From Seminavis robusta (taxonomy: Eukaryota > Bacillariophyta > Bacillariophyceae > Naviculales > Naviculaceae), in contig CAICTM010000944.1 in NCBI GenBank assembly GCA_903772945.1, forward strand, positions 1 through 41,773: a DNA stretch of 41,773 nt, given 5' to 3'. Below, piece by piece: positions 31,057 to 41,068 of the stretch. The notes under the pieces are model-generated. The model ran no database searches. It was given only the letters and a program-made list of their open reading frames with translations, and was not told where the DNA came from. Position numbers and translations under genes: made by a program. The stretch's first letter is position 1. The number at the start of each line of letters is the position of its first letter.

Positions 31057-32526
31057 ATGATACGTGCAAGGCAATGGGTAGCAACTGCTACCAGTGGTGA
31101 TATGGACAGTGCCGCTGCTGTGTGTTCTCCGACGGCTTGTCCTTCGAATTCTGTTACGAATCGTCTGTCTGCGGCAGCTTCGAGTTCTCCAGCCAAACTG
31201 CTTCGAATGTTCATGGTGGCATTTGCCATTGGCATGACGTTGGGATCCTATTCTCACTTGGATCTGTCGAGGTATCTGTATGGTACCAATGACAGTGCCA
31301 CCAATAACAGCACTGCCACGGCAGCCCTGGAAATGTCGGTAGAACCACCCGTGATAGAAGAGACTACGACGTTGCCGGATGGTGTGGGGATGGGTGCTTG
31401 TTTACTGATCAAAGACGACAATCACTGGGTCATTGAATGGTTGGCATATCACTGGTATGTGGCACCCTTGCGACATTTGATAGTGGTCATTGATCCTTCC
31501 TCCCAGACATCGCCACTCGAAATTCTAGATCGATGGAAAGATCTCATGGAAATTATCATTTGGGAAGATAAGAATTTCATAAAACCCATTCCCAAGAAAA
31601 CCAGAGATATTTACCAAAACAATACACAGCTCATGATGCATAGACATCGACAAGCCTCCTTTATCAATACGTGCATGAGACATTTCAAACGCACCAAACG
31701 AATCCCATGGGTATTTCTGACGGATACGGACGAATTCTTATCTCTCAATTATCAGCACTTGCTCACAAACGCTGCCAGTCCACGACATCGACGCATGGCC
31801 CGATTCTTTACCATGGATCAACCAGGATCCGTATTACGATTCCTCACACACGATCAAAAGGTTTCGAAGAGACCCAAAAAATGTCTCTACGTCAAACGAT
31901 ACATGGTGGGAAGCTGGGAATCCAGTCATGAACTCGTCGAACGATATCTACCCCACGGCAACAGTAGCAACAATTTTACCCTCTCCAAGAGTGATTTAAA
32001 TCCCTACAAGTTCCTCACACAACGATTCCTATTACAAGACACCGAAAAAATGACACTGGGCAAAAACGTCGTCCACTTGACGGCCATTCGAAAACAATTC
32101 GTCAATGAATTGTCCGATGTCCATCGCGTCAGTCGCGAACATTGTCCACTCCTCTCCAAAGGACATGCGACACCGGAAAGTCAATTTCTCAAAATCAATC
32201 ATTATTTGGGCACACAAGAACAGTGGCTCTTTCGACAAGATCCCCGTGCGTCGGTCAATTTGCATACCGGTCAAGTCCATAATCCGGGTGCGTCAAAAGT
32301 CCTGGCGGCCAATGATTTGAAACGGAATTTGGACATGTACCAAAATCTCAATAAAGCCGCGACGCAGTTTGTCTATCAAGCGGATACGCAACCATGGATT
32401 GCCGGTTTTATAGAACGCGTGGGATTGGAAAAAGCCAAGGAATTGTTGGCCGGTGTCGGAGAATTGAAGAGTAGTACCGGTACCACTACTAATAGTAGTA
32501 CCGGTACGAATAGTAGTTCCGAGTAA
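31057..32526 (+). CDS. Type II membrane glycosyltransferase (GT2/GT92-like)
   Basis: Probable Golgi glycosyltransferase of 489 aa in one exon. Seen: a short cytosolic N-terminus, a single membrane anchor (about residues 49-65, LRMFMVAFAIGMTLGSY), a Ser/Thr/Asn stem, then a catalytic domain opening with GACLLIKDDNHWVIEWLAYH (about 112-131), as in the Glyco_tranf_2_4 / GT92-like group. A DxD motif DTDE lies at about 223-226 in WVFLTDTDEFLSL and would bind the metal and nucleotide sugar. Downstream motifs include CLYVKRYMVGSWESSHE, VHLTAIR and KINHYLGTQEQW. The C-terminal tail is Ser/Thr/Gly/Asn low complexity (STGTTTNSSTGTNSSSE). The donor and acceptor sugars cannot be told from sequence. It converges with the THOC6 gene. 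Confidence 0.85.
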   Translation: MIRARQWVATATSGDMDSAAAVCSPTACPSNSVTNRLSAAASSSPAKLLRMFMVAFAIGMTLGSYSHLDLSRYLYGTNDSATNNSTATAALEMSVEPPVIEETTTLPDGVGMGACLLIKDDNHWVIEWLAYHWYVAPLRHLIVVIDPSSQTSPLEILDRWKDLMEIIIWEDKNFIKPIPKKTRDIYQNNTQLMMHRHRQASFINTCMRHFKRTKRIPWVFLTDTDEFLSLNYQHLLTNAASPRHRRMARFFTMDQPGSVLRFLTHDQKVSKRPKKCLYVKRYMVGSWESSHELVERYLPHGNSSNNFTLSKSDLNPYKFLTQRFLLQDTEKMTLGKNVVHLTAIRKQFVNELSDVHRVSREHCPLLSKGHATPESQFLKINHYLGTQEQWLFRQDPRASVNLHTGQVHNPGASKVLAANDLKRNLDMYQNLNKAATQFVYQADTQPWIAGFIERVGLEKAKELLAGVGELKSSTGTTTNSSTGTNSSSE

Positions 32527-32974
32527 AAGGAAGAAGATCGAGGCAAACCATACTAGTAGTATAATAAAAGAGGCAATAGTAATTGTAAGTGTAATTTAGA
32601 ATCAATCATCCGAAAAGTGTCGTCCCTTTGTCACAGTCACGTACAGGTCGTCGTATTGAAATCGTTGTGCCAAATGGCATGGCACACGAGCGAGAGGTGA
32701 AACCTACCCAAATGATTCGATTGAACTCGCTCAAGCGTGGACTGACCCAGGAAGGGCCAGCTATCCAGGTATGGACAGCATTCCGGTACGCAGTCCATGT
32801 TGCAAGTTCTAAGTGTTCTACATCCGCATCGAACCTGGGCCGGGTAATCGCGCGTGGCATACATGTCATATCCTCAATACTGTCACGACGCCATACAACT
32901 TCCCCTCGCATCATACGGTAGAACTGGATACTGGTAGAAAACCAAATACAACGAATAGGGCTACTATCAGCTAG
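32527..32974. other. Intergenic region between convergent genes
   Basis: 3' flanks of the glycosyltransferase (+) and THOC6 (-) genes. No gene is supported. It contains an AGTAGTATAATAAAAG stretch (about 32554-32570) that could serve polyadenylation, and a CTAGCTAG motif that overlaps the THOC6 stop codon. Confidence 0.45.
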
Positions 32975-34159
32975 CTAGCAAATTTCCAATCGTTGGCATT
33001 TCTCTCCCAAACTATCAAAGACGTCCACAAAACACCCCACACCCGCAACGGCAGTATGATCACTCGAAACGGCAGCGGCATACGAACTCGGTGACGTGCA
33101 CCATTGTCGCCCGGTTGGTTGTTCCAACGACAAGGCATTGTACCGACTGACAATGCCTTCATTGGCCACGCAGACCAGACTTTGACTGGAGGCAGCAATT
33201 TGTTGCGGAGTTTCTCGTGTTTCCGTGGACGATACCAACGATCGAGTGGGAGCATGATACGTGGCCAAAAAGCCGGTGTGGCCACTCTTGTGTGCCGTAT
33301 TGCCGCCGGCCACGGTGAACCAATTGGGATCCGACGCACAAATGCTGGAAATCCATCGGGACGATAGCTTGGCGCGTTTACTGGAAGACCTGCTGAGACT
33401 AGTAGTGGATTTGGTCGCATCCACCGATGTGTCAATGGCACCGACGGATTGGTCCTTGGTAGTGTCCCACAGTTGCACTTTTCCTCCTTCCCCTCCGGCC
33501 AGTAGAATCTGTGAGTTATCGGAGGAAGAAGGTAGCATTTGGACCGCGTAGATGCTCTTTCGCTCGGGAGACGCATAGTTGGCAACGAGCTTGCCACTTT
33601 CCATATCCCACTTGTACACCCCAAAGGAATCACCAGCTGCCCCCAATAGGTGGTGGTTACTGCCATTATTCTTCAAGACTTGGAAATCGTTCACTTCCAC
33701 TTTGGCATTTTCCAGGGGAGAAGGATGTGGGCAGAATGTTGTCAATGGAGTCAATGGCTTCTTGTTTTCTGTTGGATTATTTATCTTGTTGTAGATATCT
33801 TGCTCCCAGTCATACAGCAGTACTCCTTCATCGCCACAGACAATCAAGAGACTCTTCTCTCCTGGACTCTTTTTCTCGCAGAATTGAATAGAATACAGCT
33901 TGCCCTTGGATACCTGCCGTCGGAATACTGGCTTGGTATTGTTGGTCGCAGTATCATCCAACGACCAAATCACAATTTCCCCATGGCTGGTACACGCCGC
34001 CAGTAGTTGTACGTCGATCCAGCACAGTCCAAAGACAATCACGTGCTTTTCGTACTGTTGCCGGCCGCTCTGGGGACGCAAAGTCGTCCGTAACACGCTG
34101 TACGGCGTGAAACTTCCCAGAGACACCGTCTCGAGCTCGACAGTCGTGGGCCACACCAT
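32975..34159 (-). CDS. THOC6: THO complex subunit 6 (WD40 protein)
   Basis: THOC6 is a WD40 beta-propeller subunit of the THO/TREX complex, which couples transcription to mRNA export. Seen: 394 aa in one exon, start at MVWPTTVELE (plus 34157-34159); the frame is open further upstream, but that part is low complexity. Diagnostic stretches in family order: LLAACTSHGEIVIWSL, YSIQFCE, LLIVCGDEGVLLYDWE, VNDFQVL, LLGAAGDSFGVYKWDMESG, ILLAGGEGGKVQLWDT, SSRWISSICASDPNWFTVAGG, and a C-terminal VAGVGCFVDVFDSLGEK. The RWI....SDxxW...GG element and the CxVDVF..LG ending match THOC6 of animals and plants (the plant protein is also called DWA1/THO6). A Ser/Lys insert (STTSLSRSSSKRAKLSS) sits before RWI. 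It is divergent from the repeat gene at 35101. Confidence 0.85.
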   Translation of the reverse strand: MVWPTTVELETVSLGSFTPYSVLRTTLRPQSGRQQYEKHVIVFGLCWIDVQLLAACTSHGEIVIWSLDDTATNNTKPVFRRQVSKGKLYSIQFCEKKSPGEKSLLIVCGDEGVLLYDWEQDIYNKINNPTENKKPLTPLTTFCPHPSPLENAKVEVNDFQVLKNNGSNHHLLGAAGDSFGVYKWDMESGKLVANYASPERKSIYAVQMLPSSSDNSQILLAGGEGGKVQLWDTTKDQSVGAIDTSVDATKSTTSLSRSSSKRAKLSSRWISSICASDPNWFTVAGGNTAHKSGHTGFLATYHAPTRSLVSSTETRETPQQIAASSQSLVCVANEGIVSRYNALSLEQPTGRQWCTSPSSYAAAVSSDHTAVAGVGCFVDVFDSLGEKCQRLEIC

Positions 34160-35100
34160 TACTAAATCACTTAATGAGTACAGAGAGATGGATAGATAGA
34201 TCAAGGACGGTCCAACTAAAGAGAAAGAAAGCTCTCTCTTATGATGGACGAAAGGCAGGGCGAGGGAGGATCCTGTGGTTTGGTGGTTTGTGGATTGTGG
34301 AGTGCTAGTGGTGCTAGTTGCTTCCGAGCAATCTTGGCGACTCTTTCGCGTCAGTTCAACTTTCACAGCTTTGCGGGTTTACTAGTAGAGTCTCCCCCCA
34401 AGCAACCACACACACCCAGCACAATATTAGCGGTACTGAAGCACCCAACGACGGCTAGCTAGTCTAGCTAGCATGATCCCAACCCACCTGGCACTAAGAC
34501 CTGCAGCAATAATGATCTCAACGAAAATCACTAAATCACCAAGGAATTGTAAAACTATCCAACCAGCAACATAAGATTGTATGGACAATAGCCTTGCACA
34601 GAAGAGCAATATCATTGACACCTCCGTACTTGTCCATGGAGACGAAGGAAGAAACCTAAATGCACTTTATGTACAAAGCTTTGCATCCAGATCTATTATC
34701 TGGAAAGCACCGCAGATTGCAAGAGACCCTCATCATGGCATGAACATGTTGGGTATTGGTACCTCGTATGATTGCGTAAGGATATTTACACAGTTTTGCA
34801 GGCTGGTACCAGTACGTACCACTTGCCGTGGGTAACTGAAGGAGACATCTCATAATGCTTTGTCTTCCCTCAAATTCCTACCGTTAGGCTACTAAAATTT
34901 GCCGTGTGTTTGTCCGATGGTTGCTGGACGCTGGACGCAGCATCAGGAAGGATCGAGATGCTTGGAACCGGAAGATATCCAAGCGGAAGGTACAGTACCA
35001 CATCGATTCGGCACTGGTAGGGAAGTCTGCAAGCTAGTCTCAGCATCAAGACCCTATGCGACAGTGTGAAAGGCGAGGAGGAGCCATAATATAGTCGACG
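34160..35100. other. Divergent intergenic region (THOC6 / acidic repeat gene)
   Basis: Holds both promoters. No coding sequence is supported. Features: GCTAGCTAGTCTAGCTAGC (about 34455-34473), and scattered GGTACC and GTACCAGTACGTACC near 34760 and 34805. A short open plus-strand frame at 34581-34835 has no recognisable features. Confidence 0.45.
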
Positions 35101-38100
35101 ATGGGCTTCTTGGACAGTGACAGCGACGATTCGAGCGACGAGTCCACTGGCTTTGTCAAGAAAAAGCCAACACCAGCCAAGGCTCCTCCAGCTCCCGCTC
35201 CGAAAAAGAAATCAGTTCTAGATTCTGATTCCGATGACGACGACGATGATAGTGATGACGAGTCTACAGCGCCCAAGAAAAAGGAAGCACCTCCACCGAA
35301 ACCCGCAGCAGCAGCTGTACCCAAGAAGAAATCAGTTTTGGACTCGGATAGTGACGACGATGATGACGACTCGGACGATGAGAGCACGGCTGTGAAAAAG
35401 GCTCCAACTGCACCTGCCAAGAAGAAGTCTGTGCTAGATTCAGATTCAGATGATGATGATGATAGTGATGATGAGTCCACGGCACCCAAGAAAATGGAAG
35501 CAGCCCCACCGAAGCCAGCGCCAAAGAAGTCCTCTTTCTTGGACTCTGATGATGAAGAATCGGATGAGGACTCCGATGAAAAACCAAAAAGACAGCAGCA
35601 CCAGAGCCAGCTACAGCACCAAAGAAGAGCTCTTTCTTGGACTCGGATGATGAAGACTCGATGATGATTCAGATGAGAAACCCAAAAAGGCGGCACCTGC
35701 AGCTCCAGAACCAGTTCCAGAGCCAGCTCCAAAGAAGAGCTCTTTCTTGGACTCGGATGATGAAGATCAGTGATTAGAGAGAAACCCAAAAAGGCGGCAC
35801 CAGCAGCTCCAGAACCAGTTCCAGAGCCAGCTACAGCACCAAAGAAGAGCTCTTTCTTGGACTCGGATGATGAAGACTCGGATGATGATTCAGATGAGAA
35901 ACCCAAAAAGGCGGCACCTGCAGCTCCAAAGCCAGTTCCAGAGCCAGAGCCAGCACCAAAGAAGCTCCTTCCTGGACTCGGATGAGAAGACTCGAGATGA
36001 CTCAGATGACAAACCAAAAAGACAGCAGCCCAGCACCAAAGAAGAGCTCCTTCCTGGACTCGAGACGAAGACTCAGACAACGTCTCGGATGACAAACCAA
36101 AAAAGACAGCAGCTGCAGCACCACCTCCAGGGCCAGAGCCAGCACCAAAGAAGAGCTCATTCCTGGACTCGGATGACGAAGACTCAGACAACGTCTCGGA
36201 TGACAAACCAAAAAAGACAGCAGCTCCAGCACCACCTACAGAGCCAGCTCCAAAGAAGAGCTCCTTCCTGGACTCGGATGAAGAAGACTCAGATGATGAC
36301 TCAGATGACAAGCCAAAAAAGACAGCAGCTCCAGCACCACCTCCAGAGCCAGCTCCAAAGAAGAGCTCTTCCTGGACTCGGATGATGAAGACTCGGATGA
36401 TGACTCAGATGACAAACCAAAAAAGACAGCAGCTCCAGCACCACCCCCAGAGCCAGCTCCAAAGAAGAGCTCTTTCCTGGACTCGGATGATGAAGACTCG
36501 GATGATGACTCAGATGACAAACCAAAAAAGACAGCAGCTCCAACGGCAAAGAAGAGCTCTTTCTTGGACTCGGACGATGAAGACTCAGATGAAGACTCAG
36601 ACGACAAACCCAAAAAGACAGCACCTGCAGCTCCAGAGCCAGCGCCAAAGAAGAGCTCCTTCGTGGACTCAGATGAAGAAGACTCAGACGATGACTCAGA
36701 TGACAAACCCAAAAAGACAGCAGCTCCAGCGCCAAAGAAGAGCTCCTTCCTGGACTCAGATGATGAAGACTCAGATGAGGATGCAGATTCTGATGAGAAG
36801 CCGCCAAAGAAAGATGTCAAAATCAAGAAAGAAGAATCAGAGGAGGAGGAGGAGGAAGAAGAAGAAGAAGAAGGCGAAGCAGCCGAGGAGGATGATCGCA
36901 TCTTTCGCGACACGACAACAGATTGGAGAGATGCCATGAAAATGGCGCGTATCCATTCGTCAAGATTGAAACGGGGCGCACTCAATGTGGTGTTCACGGA
37001 ACCTATTGTGACAGAACAGTACGAGTTCTTGCAGCATGAAGACTCTGCTCTGTCGGTCAATGATGAAAATCATGTGGCAGAAGACCATGATGATATTCCC
37101 TGGTATGAACAAGACTACGAAGAGCTTCCTTGGTATGCACAACCTGATCTGGATGAAGACGATGCCTTGACAGCACTTTGCAAAAAGGTTTTACAAGCAG
37201 ATGGCTCGGAAGGCGAAGAAAATCAAAAGAGACTGCAAGAGCATGCCGAACGCGTTGAAGCCAGAGTGATTGGATTTGCTCTCAAACTACGCAATAGAGC
37301 GCGAAGTCCGGTTCGTCGCGATGGCTCTGTCCGTTCCAATAGTACCTGCAGCCGCAGCAAGAGTCCACCAGCCAAAGCACGTGGCAGGGGCAGATCACCA
37401 GCGGGTGGTGGACCCGATTCAAATTCCGTTCTAGATGACGAAGATCCAGAGGATTGGGAGAAAGGCGACAAAGGTACCAAGGCGAAGGTTTCATCCTCAT
37501 CGTCGGATGATGACGATGATGATTCAGTTGACTCGACAATACCACCAGATGATGACGCCGAAAAAGAAAGGTTGAAGAAAGAAGAAGAAGAAGCGGCGGA
37601 ACAGGAGCGTCTTGAAACCGAGAAGCTCGAGGCAGAACGAATGCAGAGAGAGGAAGCAGAAAGATTGAGAATTGAAGAGGAAGAGATGCGTCGAAAGGAG
37701 GAAGAAGAACGGGAGGCCGAACGGCTCAAGCTGGAAGAGGATGCCAGGGCCGAAGCTGCAATGCTTCAAAAGGAGGAAGAAGAGAAGGGGAAAGCAACTC
37801 CTCGCAAAGCCAAAAAGTCGTCCTTCTCGGACGAAAGCGACTCCGACGACGATGATGATTCAGACAGCGATGGGTTTGGTGCTCCAAACACAAAGTCAAC
37901 AACTGCCAATTCTGCTGCACCCCCCACCACCAAAAACGAGGACTCAGAAGACGTTGACTCCGAAGACAGCTCGCATAACAAGGCAACACCTGCTCCAGCG
38001 CCTGCGCCGGCCCCAGCTCCGAAACCACTTGTTGAATCGTCAGACTCGGACGATATTGACGACTCCCTAGAAAGCTCCGACGACAGCGCACCCAAAAAGC

Positions 38101-39380
38101 AAGCACCTTCGCCTGCCCCTGCCCCGGTCCCCGCCAAAGCCCCAAAACCAGCTGTCGATTCATCAGATTCAGACGATATTGATGAATCTATAGATACTTC
38201 GGACGATGACAGCTCACCCCAAAAGAAAGAACCTTCGCCTGCCCCGGCCCCCGCTAAAGCCACACAATCAGCTTTCGATTCGTCAGATTCAGATGACATT
38301 GATGAATCAGTTGACAGCTCCGATAAAGGCCCACCCAAAACGACAGCACCTGCTCCGACGTCGGCACCAGCCATACAACCAATTACCGAGTCCGAGAAAA
38401 GCGTTCGAGCTCGAATGGAAGAGCAAGAAAGGCGGTTGAAAGAACAGGAAGAGGTGATCAAAAAGCAATCAGAACAATTGCAGAGAGCGGAAGAAGAGCG
38501 CCTGAAGAAGCTAAAGGAGGAAGTACGGCTGAAATCCGAAGCAGAAGCAGCACGGCACAAGGCCGAAGCCGAGGCTGAGGTGCAGAGGGAAAAGGCCAGG
38601 GAGGCGAGGTTACAAAGGGAAGAACGAGAACAACAACAGGCGGCTTCACGGAGTTTGGAGAAATTGGAAGAAACGAAGCAACAACGTGCGGAACGAGTTG
38701 AACAGGAAGCAGAAATGGCAAGACAAGATGCACGCGCAATGGAAAGGGAACGTCAGATACGAATGAAAGTGAAGGATAGGTGGGCTGTTGAGAAGGAAGC
38801 TTTCGAAGCCGAGGAGCAGAAAAAGCGGCAGCAAAGTGGTGGCCCTGCACATGTGACAAAGGACGGAGGCAACCTTGCAAAGTGTTTGGGTGAATTTGAA
38901 GAAGGCATCCAGCCATCAACCATTCACCTGGAACTCCCAAGTCGTCTATCGGAGGGAACACGGGGCCGACTAAATCAGGTCGCCGATGTATTGACAAAGA
39001 ATTCAACAGTGAAAGAGGTGTCCGTTGTCGTTCCGACCAATATAGAGGACACAGTGTCTGAACACTCCGCCGTCACAAGGATGTTTGAAGTGATAGGAAG
39101 TCTGGAAAAACTTCGGCATCTTAGCATCGAGTCCTCCAGTGGGAGTGTGCGCTCTTGCATTGCCACTAGCATTGTCGTTACAACACTTCGAAGGATAGCC
39201 ATGTGTTATCACGAAGAAAAGAATGCCGGCCTGAAGTCACTCAGCATAAAGAACATGACTTTGGTGGATAGCCAATCCGGATTGGCTGACTTCGCAGAAG
39301 CTATGCGAAGCTTAAGCGAAATACCAACTTTGAGGAGTGCTCACGTCGAGATTGATTTCAAGCCGATGGCTCGGCAGTGA
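35101..39380 (+). CDS. Very acidic repeat protein with DDxPWYEQDY domain (family member C), frame broken in the repeat array
   Basis: A locus of about 1,400 codons, probably nuclear or nucleolar by composition. Seen: start MGFLDSDSDD; then alternating blocks KKKSVLDSDSDDDDDDSDDE and Ala/Pro/Lys linkers (35200-35560), continuing as KKSSFLDSDDEDSDDDSDD with KPKKTAAPAPxPEPAP linkers to 36800. The shared family domain follows at 36900-37310 (RDTTTDWRDAMKMARIHSS, LKRGALNVVFTEPIVTE, DHDDIPWYEQDYEELPWYAQ, PDLDEDDALTALCKKVL, VEARVIGFALKLRNRARSP). Then come an SR-like patch, a first Glu-rich coiled coil (37560-37800), a second array KPxVxSSDSDDIDxSxxSSD (38010-38340), a second coiled coil (38400-38840), and a C-terminal domain with LRR-like spacing (LRHLSIESS, LKSLSIKNMTL). 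Acidic Ser/Asp blocks alternating with Lys/Pro/Ala resemble Nopp140 or treacle (CK2 substrates); that is analogy only. The frame is interrupted at several sites between 35586 and 36372 and is open on both sides. Confidence 0.75.
35200..36800 (+). repeat. Acidic/basic coding repeat array, about 85-120 bp units
   Basis: About a dozen copies of a unit encoding (K)KKS(S/V)(F/V)LDSD(D/S)(D)E... plus a Lys/Ala/Pro linker. The first three units are of the KKKSVLDSDSDD type, later ones of the KKSSFLDSDDEDSDDDSD type. Copies are very similar at nucleotide level (AAGAAGAGCTC(T/C)TTCCTGGA recurs). The antisense frame is also open for long stretches, a by-product of the composition. Confidence 0.85.
35586..36372 (+). 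other. Cluster of frame-breaking small deletions in repeat array
   Basis: Relative to neighbouring copies: one A lost in CCAAAAAGACAG (35586-35590; other copies have six A), one G lost at about 35659, about 7 bp lost plus changes at 35765-35785 (creating an in-frame stop), several losses at 35965-36000, losses at about 36016-36032 and 36061, and one T lost at about 36371. All are losses. Confidence 0.7.
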
Positions 39381-39604
39381 TTGGAGCCAGACAGGAGTGG
39401 ATGCTCGCTTCTCCAGTTGGCGTTACGGGTATAGGCTGTTCCTTCAACAAGCTTGGAGGATCACGAAAGGAGAAGCGTTGCTGATATATTACTTATGAGT
39501 TTGTCTTTCTTACATGTATCAGCCAAGGCGGAGGTCAAGCCGGTGCAGAACATGCCCAGCTGGTGGCGAGTGGCGAGGTTTGTCACGGTGGGTCACCGTC
39601 AAAT

Positions 39605-41068
39605 TCAGTATGTCGCAGCCATCCCTTTGTCATTAGTGGCCATAACATCGAAAATGCAAGCATCCTTGTCAAACGTCGAGACATTTGCACATGCTTTCGC
39701 TGCTTCCTCCCTACTAATCAAAGCTTCACCAAGACGTCGGCTTGTCCGCATCGTCTGCTTGGGCATGATGCACTTCGCAGGGTACTGAACACTTCCGGGA
39801 GCATGGAAAAGGCGGGCTTCATCTCCTCGAGTCTGCCATTCCTGGGCAAATGCGTTTACGTCTGCCACAGTGGTTGATTTTTTTCGCCCAATCCTTTCAC
39901 CACTTGGGAAAGCCCCCATCAAGCCGAGACTCCCCGCGAAGCGGTCGGGATTCTTTCCCGTAGTAACACTGACTCGAACGAACTTTTTGTATACTTCAAT
40001 GCTGATAGAGTCCGCCTGCCCAAGATCAACGCGGAAGATGCACTGGTGGGCATTGACGGCCCGATAGTGGATTCGACTTCCTGACAAGGTCTCTGGAAGA
40101 ATTCCATTCTTCAGGTCGCCGCCCTGTTTACCATTGATCCAGTGTTCATGGTTCTTGGTGGTACTCCCCGTTACTTCGAGTGTGTCCCTGCCGATTTGCA
40201 GGACAGCTGATTCTATATACGACCACCATGTCTGGATTTTTGTCCGGATATGTAGGTGCAGCCCAAGAAAGTCGTCAAAATGAGGCGCTTGCAGAAGTAC
40301 CAAATCGCATTCGCCGTGGAAGTCGTATTGGTCACCACTGGGTGTCCGGCAGGAACAAGACGAGCACAGTTAGGATTCATTCTACAGGGCCCAGCTAGTA
40401 CTTGCTTTTGCATTAAAACGGTATCGAGGAAGCATACTTACTCCCAAGTTTTGATATGCCTGTGACGATAAAACGATGTGCAAATGCAGCCCAACCACTG
40501 TGTGTCAGTAGGAAGACGATACTCCGGACTTCTCAATTGCCAAGTTTCAGTGCACTTACGGATCCCCGAACGCGGCAGCATTTGCCTTGATTCCACTTGT
40601 AGACTTTGTGTCGGTATCCTCCAAGCAAAGCGCTCGGATTTCACCTGGAGAAGGCAACTGCACCACTGGATTTTGCACAAGTCCACCAAACTCGGAATTG
40701 TCTTCAGTAACTGCATCATTGGCATCTACAAAGCGGGTGGCGACCCAATCGCCATCAGCACCGTCCGAAGACTGAACCAATAGCTTGCTGTCGTCGAGGA
40801 GGCCGTCAGATGTAGCAGGCACTCCATTCTGCTCTTCAAACATGGTAAAAATGCTCTCATCCATGTGTGAGCTCAGAAAATTGAGATCTGCAAGGTGTGC
40901 CATTGGAAACTCGGACTGGCACAGACTCTCGCCACTTTCCGGCGTAATGGTTGAGGTAGTGCCCTCTGTGATGTGCAGCTGCGACACGTCCACATCGTTC
41001 AGCCCCTGTACTGAAACAAGCAAGAAGGAGGCCAGTAGGAAAGCAAGGATATTGCTTGACAAGATCAT
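39605..41068 (-). CDS. Secreted von Willebrand factor type D-like protein with 18-nt microexon
   Basis: Predicted secreted or surface protein. Exons on minus: 41068-40560, 40459-40442 (18 nt) and 40337-39605; introns of 100 and 104 nt with GTAAGT donors. Together they give exactly 420 codons (419 aa). Seen: signal peptide MILSSNILAFLLASFLLVSV (about 1-23), an acidic Ser-rich region of about 145 residues, then a VWFD-like domain starting FGDPHIKTWDGDQYDFHGEC (about 167-186) and running to about residue 330: DLVLLQAPHF, AVLQIGRDTLEVTG, HWINGKQGG, RVDLGQADSISIEVYKKFVR, and FAGSLGLMGAFPSG. The short tail has CANVSTFDKDACIFDVMATN. Known: VWFD domains open GDPH...(W/F).G..YDF.G.C and are adhesive, secreted modules. 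The microexon supplies exactly the HIKTW part of this motif. It is convergent with the acidic repeat gene. The role in the diatom is unknown. Confidence 0.85.
40442..40459 (-). other. 18-nt microexon of the VWFD gene
   Basis: GCATATCAAAACTTGGGA on minus, preceded by a CAG acceptor (40462-40460) and followed by a GTAAGT donor (40441-40436). It has phase 2 at both ends: CC|G CAT ATC AAA ACT TGG GA|T gives P-H-I-K-T-W-D, restoring the GDPHxxTW motif at the start of the VWFD domain. Confidence 0.85.

Noticed and set aside
34160..34366. Open N-terminal extension of THOC6
   Set aside because: Low-complexity text without family similarity; the MVWPTT start fits the known protein length.
35200..36800. 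Regular repeats resembling a CRISPR array
   Set aside because: Units encode protein in frame, spacers are not unique, and the setting is eukaryotic.
35046..37060. Long open frames on the minus strand opposite the acidic repeat array
   Set aside because: They mirror the repeat units (SSSESSSESRKELFFGA text) and lack an independent start, domain or downstream unique sequence; the plus strand carries the conserved domain in frame.
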